From JAYZDK01 sp964604165 (GTDB taxonomy: Bacteria; Myxococcota_A; UBA796; CAJQPC01): 64,000 bases of DNA. The stretch spans positions 85,600-149,599 of the forward strand of contig CAZRYF010000004.1 of assembly GCA_964604165.1 (NCBI GenBank). The letters run 5' to 3'. A model generated the notes under the pieces. It saw only the letters and a list, made by a program, of their open reading frames with translations, was not told the origin of the DNA and ran no database searches. The position numbers were made by a program, and so were the translations under genes. This document shows positions 17,011 to 25,229 of this stretch, one piece after another; within the stretch, counting starts at the first letter, position 1, and each line of letters opens with the position of its first letter.

Positions 17011-18597
17011 CTACGGTGTCCACACCAACAGAATGGAATCCAGCGCCACCTCCCCCACCCCGTGGGTGCGAACGGAGATCGTGCCCGCCAACGTGGGGGT
17101 GAAGACCAACCGGGTCCCAAGGACTTGCTGAACCAATTCCTCGTCTGATGCGCCGGTGGCCGGCGCAAAGACCTCTGCGGCAAGATGAGTCTCGGTCCGG
17201 TCTTCCCCCTCGGAATAGGACACAGTCAGAACCTGGGTGTTGGCGGCCAGACCGTCGAGGCCCGTGACCTTGGCCACCAAGACGGCCTCGGCGGGTTGAC
17301 CGAACGGAACCCCGGGGGGAAGGGAAATCTGCGCCATCCTTCCCACTCCGTCTGCAGGTTGGGCCCTCACCACCCCGCCCCCGGAGTAATTGGCCCAGTC
17401 TGGTCCCTCGGTCATGGGCGCACCAACGGGGCAAGCCTCTGGGGCACAGGCACCCTCAACTTCCCGCCAAAGCACCCTCTTCCCCTCCAGAAAGGAGTAC
17501 ATGACCTCCGTGGAATAGGCCCAGGGCAGATTGCGCAGCCTTGTCTGCACGTGGTTGTTGGGACTCGGCGCTCCGTGGGCGAAATTGTGGGCGCCGTAGC
17601 GCAAACCGCTCGCGAGATTGGCCGCCTGCAGGGCTGAAACCAACTGAGACGGTTGGTTGCTGGGAATGATCAAATCCTCGTTGTTCCAGGCCACATAGGT
17701 CGGAACCGCCAGATCCCCCCCCGCCACCAAGGCCGTACAGGATGCCTCCAAATAGCGAGGCATCGCTTCCGTATCTGCACCCTGGTCGTCTGGGGCACCA
17801 CCGAAGATGTGCTCCATGGAACGTGCATCCTGGCCGTGCAACAGGACCGAGTCACAGGCTGCAGAGTCCAGGACGAGTCCGCTGAACCCCCCATACCGGT
17901 GGGCACCGACCACTGCCCACGCCCCACCCGCAGAGGTTCCCCACCCCATTCTTGGCCCCGAGACGTCCACGCCTGCATTTCCCGCCAGGACCCAGTCCAG
18001 CGAGCGCTCCAGGTGGCGATATCCCCAGTGATTCTGCGGGTCTACAGGGTCTTCAACGCCCCGTCCAAAACCACCGTCACACCAGTCATTTCGAGGGAGA
18101 AGAAGCGCCCATTGGCGCTGGGACAAAAACTCCGTAACCAGAGAGGCCTCCCCGAGAACCATCTCGATATTTGCATCGATAGACGTTCGTCCACAGTTCT
18201 GTGGCACCACCCCACTGGAGTCATCCCCGATATGGCCCCCATGAAACCAGACCAACAACGGCAGCGGTTCTCCCGGTGCGTCGGCCCCCGCCGGTCGCAC
18301 CACGTAGAACAGCGGCAGCTCTCCGTCCAGGGACATGTATTCCCCATCCACCACCCCGAAGGTTGCCAACTCGTATCCCCACTCCTCGTAGTTGTGGGTC
18401 CGCACTTCCTGCAGCTGAACGCCCTCCACCACGGGCGGGGCCGAGTCCCCTGTCTCCCCCGTGTCCCGGGTGTCCCTGCCGGTCTCCCTCGCAGGGTCCG
18501 TTTCCGTGTCCAGCGGGCCATCCCTGGAGACCGCAGGGCGACAGGCCGGCCCTCCTACACAGCAAAGGAGAAGGCAATAGGAGAATCGAAAATGCAT
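17011..18597 (-). CDS. Lipoprotein with alpha/beta-hydrolase (esterase) domain
   Basis: The chosen start gives MHFRFSYCLLLCCVGGPAC, a signal peptide with an imperfect lipobox. A Thr/Asp/Gly linker (DTRDTGETGD) follows. The core has VWFHGGHIG (oxyanion HGG), GWGTSAGGAW (nucleophile elbow Ser), WNNEDLIIP (acid) and YGAHNFAHG (His), a full esterase or poly(3-hydroxybutyrate)-depolymerase-like triad. The last ~110 residues form a separate beta-rich domain. The substrate is unknown, with an extracellular ester likely. It lies between the FG-GAP gene and a parS site on the parAB strand. It breaks the usual rsmG-parA adjacency, suggesting accessory genes inserted there. Confidence 0.8.
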   Translation of the reverse strand: MHFRFSYCLLLCCVGGPACRPAVSRDGPLDTETDPARETGRDTRDTGETGDSAPPVVEGVQLQEVRTHNYEEWGYELATFGVVDGEYMSLDGELPLFYVVRPAGADAPGEPLPLLVWFHGGHIGDDSSGVVPQNCGRTSIDANIEMVLGEASLVTEFLSQRQWALLLPRNDWCDGGFGRGVEDPVDPQNHWGYRHLERSLDWVLAGNAGVDVSGPRMGWGTSAGGAWAVVGAHRYGGFSGLVLDSAACDSVLLHGQDARSMEHIFGGAPDDQGADTEAMPRYLEASCTALVAGGDLAVPTYVAWNNEDLIIPSNQPSQLVSALQAANLASGLRYGAHNFAHGAPSPNNHVQTRLRNLPWAYSTEVMYSFLEGKRVLWREVEGACAPEACPVGAPMTEGPDWANYSGGGVVRAQPADGVGRMAQISLPPGVPFGQPAEAVLVAKVTGLDGLAANTQVLTVSYSEGEDRTETHLAAEVFAPATGASDEELVQQVLGTRLVFTPTLAGTISVRTHGVGEVALDSILLVWTP

Positions 18598-18623
18598 GGC
18601 TATCCTTCCCAGGTTGCGGCGAG

Positions 18624-20327
18624 TCACAGTCGATGGACCCGGAGGACTTGTCGGGCCCCGACTTGAAAGATCCCGGTCTCCGCACCGTCGGGCCAGACGA
18701 CGCGAACCTTGTCCACCTGTTCCTGATCCCCCAGGCCAAAGTGCACCACTGGAGGACCGCTGGAGGACAGATTCGTCCCCCCGGCACGCACCCAACGAAC
18801 CTGGGTGCCCAACACGGTCGTCAGCTCAACACGAGCGCCGATGGCATCTCCATTCCAGCCCCCCTGCTCCAGGCTGACCTCCAACCAGTTGGAGGCATTG
18901 CACCGAGCCATTCGGATCTTGGCGGGACCCAGAAGGTCCCGGCTCACCAGGTCCAAGAACCCATCACGATCAAGGTCCACAAGCACAAAGCCCCGGTTGA
19001 CCCCCCCATCGTCCAGCCCCCAAGCAGCTGCCTCTTCCTGAAACAAGCCGTTCTCATCCTGTACAAACAAAGCGTTCTTTTGGGACAGAGGGTTCAACAA
19101 CCCGACCTCATCATCTCCCTCCAGGTAGCCATAGGCAATTAGCGCATCCAAGTCGCCATCATTGTCCAGATCCTCAAGCTCTGGGGNNNNNNNNNNNNNN
19201 NNNNNNNNNNNNNNNNNNNNNNNNNNNNNNNNNNNNNNNNCCACATCTACAGACAACCCCCTACTGGCCGATGACTCGTACCATGTTCCGTCCGCCGCGC
19301 TCTCCAAGAGAGCCAGATCATCCCAGCTGGTGATCAAGAGGTCCGGCAAGGTGTCCCCATTGAGGTCCCCCAACCCCAGCCCCATCCCGAACACCTGCAC
19401 TCCCAGACCGGTCTCATCGCTGACATCCTGGAAGTTCCACGTGGAACCTTCCGTGGTGTTCCGGTAAGCCAGGTTTGGCACCACCCGGGAGCCAAAATCA
19501 TTCACAAAGTACAAATCCAAGCGCCCGTCCCCATCCAGGTCGTGAAGTCCACAGGCATAGCTGTACCCGTCATGGGCCTCCTGGGGAAGCAAATCCGAGC
19601 GACTGAGAAACGTGCCATCTCCCAGGTTCTCGTAGAGCTCGCTCGGGTCCGCCGGCCAAGGATTCTCCTGGTCCCAGCCCGCCGTGGGACCGGTGAAATG
19701 GGCGCAAATAAACAGATCCAAGTCCCCATCCAAGTCCAAGTCTCCAAAGCTCCCCCCGATGGACCCCAGGCCCAGGTCCTGGAAGCCCGACCCGTCCACC
19801 ACGTCGAACCGGCCCGCACCGTTGTTTCGGTACAGGCGATTTGGGTTGCCCCGGTTAATGGTTACGAGGTCCGGCGCACCATCTCCATCTACGTCCGCCG
19901 CAACGGAGCCCTGCGTCCGGTGAAAACGCAGCCCGAAGAGCTCATCCGTTTGGTTTAGCCACACCCCGTCCCCTTCTCCCATGAAAAGTTGATCCGGGCC
20001 CAGGTTGGGCAAAAAGATGTCGTAGTTTCCATCCTGATCGAAGTCGACAACCGAGAGCCCTCTCCCAAGGTCCAGCTCGGACTCCCCCTCAAAGGTCGCC
20101 TGGCCGGCCCAGTCCGGCCCTCCGAGGATGACCTCAAACGGCCCCTCACTCTCCCGTAGATCAGGCGATGCACAGGTGACTGTGGGACCAGCCTCCAGAC
20201 GGACCGGAGCACCTGTCACACCGGCGTCCATTCCGTCTTCTCCCGTCTCCTCAAGCACCACCGCGGGCCGGCAACCCATTGAAATTACGATAATCATCAT
20301 CGATGTGAAGGAAGGCCGCATGGTCAC
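18624..20327 (-). CDS. FG-GAP/VCBS repeat lipoprotein with ASPIC/UnbV C-terminus (assembly gap inside)
   Basis: The signal ends in VISMGC. Repeats with Asp-rich calcium loops (DFDQDGNYDIF, DVDGDGAPDLV, DLDLDGDLDLF, DLDGDGRLDLY, DLNGDTLPDLL, DLDRDGFLDLV) form an integrin-like propeller. The C-terminal ~80 residues (WLEVSLEQG, IGARVELTT, VRWVRAGG, VHFGLGD, VRVVWPDG) are an ASPIC/UnbV domain, usual after FG-GAP in secreted proteins. A run of 54 N (19187-19240) replaces about 18 codons; the frame continues on both sides, so the gene is probably intact. A parS core lies inside the coding sequence at 19434. The role is likely surface binding or adhesion. Confidence 0.85.
   Translation of the reverse strand: MTMRPSFTSMMIIVISMGCRPAVVLEETGEDGMDAGVTGAPVRLEAGPTVTCASPDLRESEGPFEVILGGPDWAGQATFEGESELDLGRGLSVVDFDQDGNYDIFLPNLGPDQLFMGEGDGVWLNQTDELFGLRFHRTQGSVAADVDGDGAPDLVTINRGNPNRLYRNNGAGRFDVVDGSGFQDLGLGSIGGSFGDLDLDGDLDLFICAHFTGPTAGWDQENPWPADPSELYENLGDGTFLSRSDLLPQEAHDGYSYACGLHDLDGDGRLDLYFVNDFGSRVVPNLAYRNTTEGSTWNFQDVSDETGLGVQVFGMGLGLGDLNGDTLPDLLITSWDDLALLESAADGTWYESSASRGLSVDVXXXXXXXXXXXXXXXXXXXPELEDLDNDGDLDALIAYGYLEGDDEVGLLNPLSQKNALFVQDENGLFQEEAAAWGLDDGGVNRGFVLVDLDRDGFLDLVSRDLLGPAKIRMARCNASNWLEVSLEQGGWNGDAIGARVELTTVLGTQVRWVRAGGTNLSSSGPPVVHFGLGDQEQVDKVRVVWPDGAETGIFQVGARQVLRVHRL
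19187..19240. other. Assembly gap (54 N)
   Basis: A run of 54 unknown bases lies inside the FG-GAP gene. Repeats on both sides suggest that assembly collapsed across a near-identical repeat. The true length is not known. Confidence 0.98.
19434..19447. promoter_or_regulatory. parS: parS site inside FG-GAP lipoprotein gene
   Basis: The 14-bp core GTTCCACGTGGAAC is perfect. The outer bases are A and C instead of the T and A that would extend the 16-mer. It codes for part of GSTWNF in the lipoprotein, so the site is maintained within coding sequence about 2.4 kb from the first parS. Confidence 0.88.
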
Positions 20328-20412
20328 CGCAGACTAACTGCGGCTGGAGCCCACCGCGACCCCGGCTCCTCTCACCCCTTGACACTGCAGGATCCACACC
20401 CCATACAAGACC

Positions 20413-22818
20413 ATGCCCACGCTCGCCATCCTCCTGTTCCTCTCTTTGGCGGAGGCCCACCGTCCCCACGCGGTCTTGACCTCCGTGACACACAGCCAGT
20501 CTTCCCACTGGGCCCTGCTCGATCCCCACGACGTGTCCCAGCTCGTGATCTCCGAGGATGGCGGACGCCATTGGAACCACCTGGCGACCCCCGCCATGGA
20601 ATCTGCCCTGGTGTCCGCCACGCTGGACTCTGGCAATCGCCTCCACCTACTCGCCGCCGATGGCTCTCATTATTGGGAGGAGGAAGGTGGAGACTGGGTC
20701 CTGGAGACACTCCCAAACCCACCACTGGTGGCGTATGACTCCGCGGCGCTTGGCGGCGCCGTTTTGTTCGCCACAAGCAACGGGCTGTATTGGCATAACG
20801 CTGGCACAACCACGGCTTTTGCGGATTCCCAGATTGTTGCTACAGCAATAAATGTTTCTTGCGACAGCGCCTGCTCCGTCCTGGTTGTGGGGGGCTCTGG
20901 CGGGCTCTGGCGGGCGGGCGGCATTGCCTTGGACGGCACATGGGAGGAGTTGCCTGAATTGGTGCCACTGCAGGGGCTTCCAGGAGGCCGGCTCGGTCTT
21001 TCCGGGCTGGAATCCGGGGGTATCATCTACGTCGGCACGACTTCAGGTGTCTTGCAATCTTCCGACCAGGGGGGAAGCTGGGAGATTTGTGCCGATTTGC
21101 CCGTGTCTCTCTCCGGAGAACACTCCGAGGCTGTTCCGGCGCTCTTTGCGGGCGAGTCCGGGGCCATCCTTGCCGCATCAGGTCAGGAAGCCGTATTTGT
21201 CAGCACAGACTCATGCGAAAGCTGGACCTCTCTCCCCTCCGGCCTGGAGGTGGCCTATGGAGGCACGGGCAACGCCACCGACCCCACCCAGGCCTGGGTG
21301 CATCTGTCCCTGGAGGCATCCAGCGGGCTGGTGGCGGGATTCGGGGGCGCCCGCACCACCGTCGATGGCGGAACGACCTGGCAGCCCTCAGCGCTTCTTC
21401 GGGGTCGGTACACCCGAGCGGTGACCGTTTCCAGCGATTGGCCGGAGGATCCCCGGATCTACACAGCGGGCTACGGTGGCGGAGTCTCCTGGTCAGACGA
21501 CGGCGGCAGCACTTGGGATGGTTCCGCTACAGGCCTGGATTCGGAGGTGGTTGCCTATGACTTGATCTCCGCTCCAGGTGCACCCAACGTGCTGCTGTAT
21601 GCCGGACTGAGTGCTCTCTTTCGAAGCAGCGACAGCGGTGCCACCTGGGGGCCCGTTTCTGTGCCCATGATCCGCTCACGGGCCGTGCGATCGGTGGGGG
21701 AGACCCTGTATTTGCTGGGAGAGGATGTGGGCCAGGCCATGGCACCGGTGCTGGCGCGATCTGGGGATCAGGGGAAGACCTGGGCCAAAGTCCCAGGCTT
21801 CGGTGTGGCGGTCGGCAGTGCGCTCCCCCGCGACCTGTTCGGCGCCACCTGGGAAGGGGAGTCCGCTCTCGTGGTGGTCACGGATGTGCCCGCCGGCATC
21901 TGGTTCAGCAAGGACGGTGGCGATACCTGGGAGGCCCTGTCCGTTCTTGGGAGCGAACCGGCCGCCGGGGGCGCTGTGGTTGAAACAGCGACGAGCAATC
22001 GGTTGGTTTTTGCAACCCCGACCGGCGGGGTTGAGCTGCTGGACGAAGGAGACACCGAGTGGAGATCGCCGAGCGCCGCCCCGGAGGGGTCCCCTCGTCG
22101 GCTGGTGGCGGGTGAAGGGGACACGCTGTGGTTGGGAACTCGGGGAGGAACCGTCTGGAAGTCAACAGATGAAGGAGACTCCTGGGTCCAGGTAGGGGAG
22201 CGCCTCCCCAGCGCAATCCACGACCTCTTTCCCGTGCCCGGAAGCCCCAACGCGGTACTTCTGGCCACCCAAGTGGGCGTCTGGTGGACGGATGGAGGCT
22301 CCCTGCAGCCGCTGCCCTGGATGGAACGACTGGAAAACGGCGGGGTATTTCTAAGCTGCGGTGATCAACGGGAGGCGTGCAATGACTACACGGAGGAAGG
22401 ACAGGGGGCCGGGGGCGGAGTGGCCCTGGAGACCGGTGAGTCTCTCTTCTTTTCCACAGAGGGCACCGAGGTTTCCCTGCTGGTGAGCGGGGAGGCCGAG
22501 TGGGATGTATGGATCGACGGCGCACAGACCGCCTCGAATGAAACTGAGTTCACAATGGAAGAGGGCTGGAAGGACCTGGAGGTGAAGGTTCTGTCAGGCA
22601 GGCTTCACCTGGACGCGGTCGAGGCCTGGGGGGAGGGGACTCCGCTTCCGGTTTCTCTGGATACAGGCACACGTGACACAAGCGGTTCTCCCGCCGAAAC
22701 CCCCAAGGACGCTCCCCGCTGTAGCGGCTGCGCATCAAGCAGCGGTCGCCAGGCGTCCTGGACCTTTCTTCTGCTCCTTGCTTCTTCCTTTCTGCGCCGT
22801 CAAAACGTTCGACGATAG
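20413..22818 (+). CDS. Secreted BNR-repeat beta-propeller protein with MYXO-CTERM-like tail
   Basis: A signal peptide (MPTLAILLFLSLAEA) is followed by at least eight BNR/Asp-box motifs (SEDGGRHW, SSDQGGSW, TVDGGTTW, SDDGGSTW, SSDSGATW, SGDQGKTW, SKDGGDTW, STDEGDSW), as in sialidase, sortilin and HCF136-type propellers. No sialidase catalytic set is evident. The C-terminus has CSGCASSSG, a hydrophobic stretch and FLRR, like the MYXO-CTERM sorting signal that anchors proteins to the myxobacterial outer surface. The gene is on the plus strand among minus-strand housekeeping genes, and its last 19 bases overlap the rsmG 3' end. Confidence 0.83.
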   Translation: MPTLAILLFLSLAEAHRPHAVLTSVTHSQSSHWALLDPHDVSQLVISEDGGRHWNHLATPAMESALVSATLDSGNRLHLLAADGSHYWEEEGGDWVLETLPNPPLVAYDSAALGGAVLFATSNGLYWHNAGTTTAFADSQIVATAINVSCDSACSVLVVGGSGGLWRAGGIALDGTWEELPELVPLQGLPGGRLGLSGLESGGIIYVGTTSGVLQSSDQGGSWEICADLPVSLSGEHSEAVPALFAGESGAILAASGQEAVFVSTDSCESWTSLPSGLEVAYGGTGNATDPTQAWVHLSLEASSGLVAGFGGARTTVDGGTTWQPSALLRGRYTRAVTVSSDWPEDPRIYTAGYGGGVSWSDDGGSTWDGSATGLDSEVVAYDLISAPGAPNVLLYAGLSALFRSSDSGATWGPVSVPMIRSRAVRSVGETLYLLGEDVGQAMAPVLARSGDQGKTWAKVPGFGVAVGSALPRDLFGATWEGESALVVVTDVPAGIWFSKDGGDTWEALSVLGSEPAAGGAVVETATSNRLVFATPTGGVELLDEGDTEWRSPSAAPEGSPRRLVAGEGDTLWLGTRGGTVWKSTDEGDSWVQVGERLPSAIHDLFPVPGSPNAVLLATQVGVWWTDGGSLQPLPWMERLENGGVFLSCGDQREACNDYTEEGQGAGGGVALETGESLFFSTEGTEVSLLVSGEAEWDVWIDGAQTASNETEFTMEEGWKDLEVKVLSGRLHLDAVEAWGEGTPLPVSLDTGTRDTSGSPAETPKDAPRCSGCASSSGRQASWTFLLLLASSFLRRQNVRR

Positions 22819-23339
22819 CCCACGGAGCGTCGGGGCTTACCTTCTACTTCGTAGTGTTCCACGTGGAACATCTCAAAACCCTCGGCTCTCGGCGGGTCCT
22901 CCCGGGCCACCAAAACCACGGCTGTACCGCCAATCTCAAGCATTGGACGCACGGTCTTCAACATGGCAGCCGGGGGTTGAAATGCCCGGGCCACCACTCC
23001 TGCCAGGGACTCCGGCGCGAGCCCCTCCACACGCTGGTGGAGCACTTCCAGGTTGGCCAGACCGCACACCACGGCCAATTCCTTTAGGAATATCGCGCGT
23101 TTACGTCTTGACTCCACCAGGGAGACCTGTGCCTTCGGATGCCTGGCCGCAAGGGCAATACCAGGAAAGCCTGCGCCGGACCCCAGGTCCGCCCACGAAC
23201 CGCAGGCATCCAGCCATGCCACCGCATGGGCAGCGTCCCTGAAGTGGGGTTCCAGGGGGCCGGGACCCACCAGGTCCATGGCATTTCGCCATCGCGCCAG
23301 GTGATCCATGTGAAGTTGTTCCGCGGGCGTAAACTTCAA
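22800..23339 (-). CDS. rsmG: 16S rRNA (guanine527-N7)-methyltransferase
   Basis: RsmG (GidB) methylates N7 of G527 in 16S rRNA; its loss gives low-level streptomycin resistance in other bacteria. At 179 residues it is slightly short. The SAM-binding motif ADLGSGAGFPGIALA is near residues 49-63, and VESRRKRAIFLKEL and VVARAF follow as in the family. The start overlaps the mnmG stop (ATGA). A parS palindrome at 22855 encodes MFHVEHY near its C-terminus. Confidence 0.95.
   Translation of the reverse strand: MKFTPAEQLHMDHLARWRNAMDLVGPGPLEPHFRDAAHAVAWLDACGSWADLGSGAGFPGIALAARHPKAQVSLVESRRKRAIFLKELAVVCGLANLEVLHQRVEGLAPESLAGVVARAFQPPAAMLKTVRPMLEIGGTAVVLVAREDPPRAEGFEMFHVEHYEVEGKPRRSVGYRRTF
22855..22870. 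promoter_or_regulatory. parS: parS site inside rsmG
   Basis: The perfect 16-bp palindrome TGTTCCACGTGGAACA is identical to the copy upstream of parA. It lies near the rsmG 3' end and encodes FHVEH there. Confidence 0.93.
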
Positions 23340-25171
23340 CCTCTCTCCCGGGCCACGTGGAGAGCCAGCGTGGTTACAGCGGCCGGAGTCACCCCCGGAA
23401 GCCGGGCAGCCGAAGACAGATCAGCCGGTCGTCCCGCCTCCAGGCGATGCCGCACCTCGTTGGACAAGCCGGCCACCGTTCCGAAATCCACGGCGACCAA
23501 CGACACGGTCGCCATCTTCTGGGTGAGGGCAGCCCGTTGTTCCTCTCGGGCAAGGTAGCCGGCATACTTGGCGTCCGTTTCCACCTGTGCCGCCACCACA
23601 GCGGGGAGCTCCGGCAGGCCCAGCACCCGGGCCACGTCTGCGTACCGAACCCCGGGACGCTTGACCAGGTCCCGTGCCTCACAGGCCTTGCGCAGAGGTC
23701 CCAGGCCCGCCCCCTCCATCTGCGCGCAGGTAGCGGCATCGGGGATAATTCGGGTAGAAAGCGCCTTTTCTCCCGCCCGTATCCCTTCTTGCCTCTCCAG
23801 GAACGCCCGCCAGGCATCCTCTCCCAACAGGCCCATTTCTCGCGCAAGGGGCATCAAACGCCGGTCTGCATTGTCCTCTCGCAAGCGCAGTCGATGTTCC
23901 GCACGGGAGGTGAACATGCGGTAGGGCTCCCCCCCGACTCCCCGGGTCACAAGATCGTCCACCATGACCCCCAAGTAGGCCTGGTCGCGCCCGACCAGAA
24001 AGGGTTCTCCCAAACAGGCGGACACCCCCGCAAGCAATCCCTGGGCCGCCGCCTCCTCGTAGCCGGAGGTTCCGTTGACCTGGCCGGCCAGGTAGAGACC
24101 CGGGAAATTCCTGTGCTGCAAACCCCGGTCCAGGTCCCGGGGGTCGGAGGCATCGTATTCCACGGCGTAGCCGTACTGCAGAATCTGCGCTGACTCGAGT
24201 CCAACCACCGAGCGCACCATGGCGAGCTGCACGTCCCTTGGCAGAGAGGTGGACATACCGTTGACGTACAGGCGGTGGGTATCCAACCCCTCTGGCTCCA
24301 GAAACAAGAGGTGCCGCGACCGGTCTGCAAACCGCACAATCTTGTCCTCAATGGACGGACAATACCGGGGCCCGACACCGGTGATCTGGCCTGAGAACAT
24401 GGGGGACAAATCCAAGGCGCCCCGGATGATGTCGTGGGTGCCTTCATGGGTCTCCGCAAGGAAGCAGCGCACCCGGGGGAGGCGAGACGTGGGCGGCGTA
24501 AAGGAAAAGTGACCCTCGGTGTCCTCCTGCGCCGAGAGACGCGAAAAATCGACGGTTCGCCCGTCCAGTCTGGGAGTAGTGCCCGTCTTGAGGCGAATTG
24601 TCCGCAGACCAGCATCCCGCAGGAATTTCCCAAGGGCGTTGGCTGCGCTGCTTCCCACACGTCCCCCCTCCACCTGCTCTTCACCGAAGTGCATGCGGGC
24701 CGAGAGAAAGGTCCCCGTGGTCAACAGGACGGCCGAAGCGTGCAGCTCGCTCCCTCCATTGAGGACCACGCCGGACACCCGCCCCCCCTTCATCTGCAGA
24801 CGCTCGACCTCCCCTTGCACGACTGTCACGCCGGGGAGCGACATGATTCGAGACTGGATCTGGGCAGGATATCGATGGATGTCCACCTGTGCGCGACTGG
24901 AGCGCACAGCGAGGCCCTTGCGGGTGTTGAGGGTCCGGAACTGGACGGTGGCCGCATCTGCAGCCTGCGCCATCAAGCCCCCCAGAGCGTCTATCTCCCG
25001 CACCAGTTGTCCCTTTCCAAGCCCCCCCACGGCGGGATTGCAGGAAAGGCGTCCGATCTCCTCCGCACGAGTTGTGACCCATACCACCCGCCGGCCCAGT
25101 CGGGCCGCAGCAGCAGCCGCTTCCGCGCCCGCATGTCCGCCCCCCACCACGATGAGGTCATTGGTGCTCAT
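23336..25171 (-). CDS. mnmG: tRNA uridine-5-carboxymethylaminomethyl modification enzyme MnmG
   Basis: MnmG (GidA), with MnmE, installs the cmnm5/nm5 group on U34 of several tRNAs using FAD and methylene-THF. The 611-residue protein has the FAD-binding VVGGGHAGAEAA at residues 8-19, SCNPAVGGLGKG with the catalytic-loop Cys near 48, GLAVRSSRAQVD and a C-terminal helical domain. These are family signatures at full length. rsmG follows with a four-base overlap. The mnmG-rsmG-parAB order is common near bacterial origins. Confidence 0.97.
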   Translation of the reverse strand: MSTNDLIVVGGGHAGAEAAAAAARLGRRVVWVTTRAEEIGRLSCNPAVGGLGKGQLVREIDALGGLMAQAADAATVQFRTLNTRKGLAVRSSRAQVDIHRYPAQIQSRIMSLPGVTVVQGEVERLQMKGGRVSGVVLNGGSELHASAVLLTTGTFLSARMHFGEEQVEGGRVGSSAANALGKFLRDAGLRTIRLKTGTTPRLDGRTVDFSRLSAQEDTEGHFSFTPPTSRLPRVRCFLAETHEGTHDIIRGALDLSPMFSGQITGVGPRYCPSIEDKIVRFADRSRHLLFLEPEGLDTHRLYVNGMSTSLPRDVQLAMVRSVVGLESAQILQYGYAVEYDASDPRDLDRGLQHRNFPGLYLAGQVNGTSGYEEAAAQGLLAGVSACLGEPFLVGRDQAYLGVMVDDLVTRGVGGEPYRMFTSRAEHRLRLREDNADRRLMPLAREMGLLGEDAWRAFLERQEGIRAGEKALSTRIIPDAATCAQMEGAGLGPLRKACEARDLVKRPGVRYADVARVLGLPELPAVVAAQVETDAKYAGYLAREEQRAALTQKMATVSLVAVDFGTVAGLSNEVRHRLEAGRPADLSSAARLPGVTPAAVTTLALHVARERG

Positions 25172-25229
25172 GTCGCGCTTCTAACCCACACCGCGCACGG
25201 CGCCCGGGCCGCCGAGGTACCATCACGTC

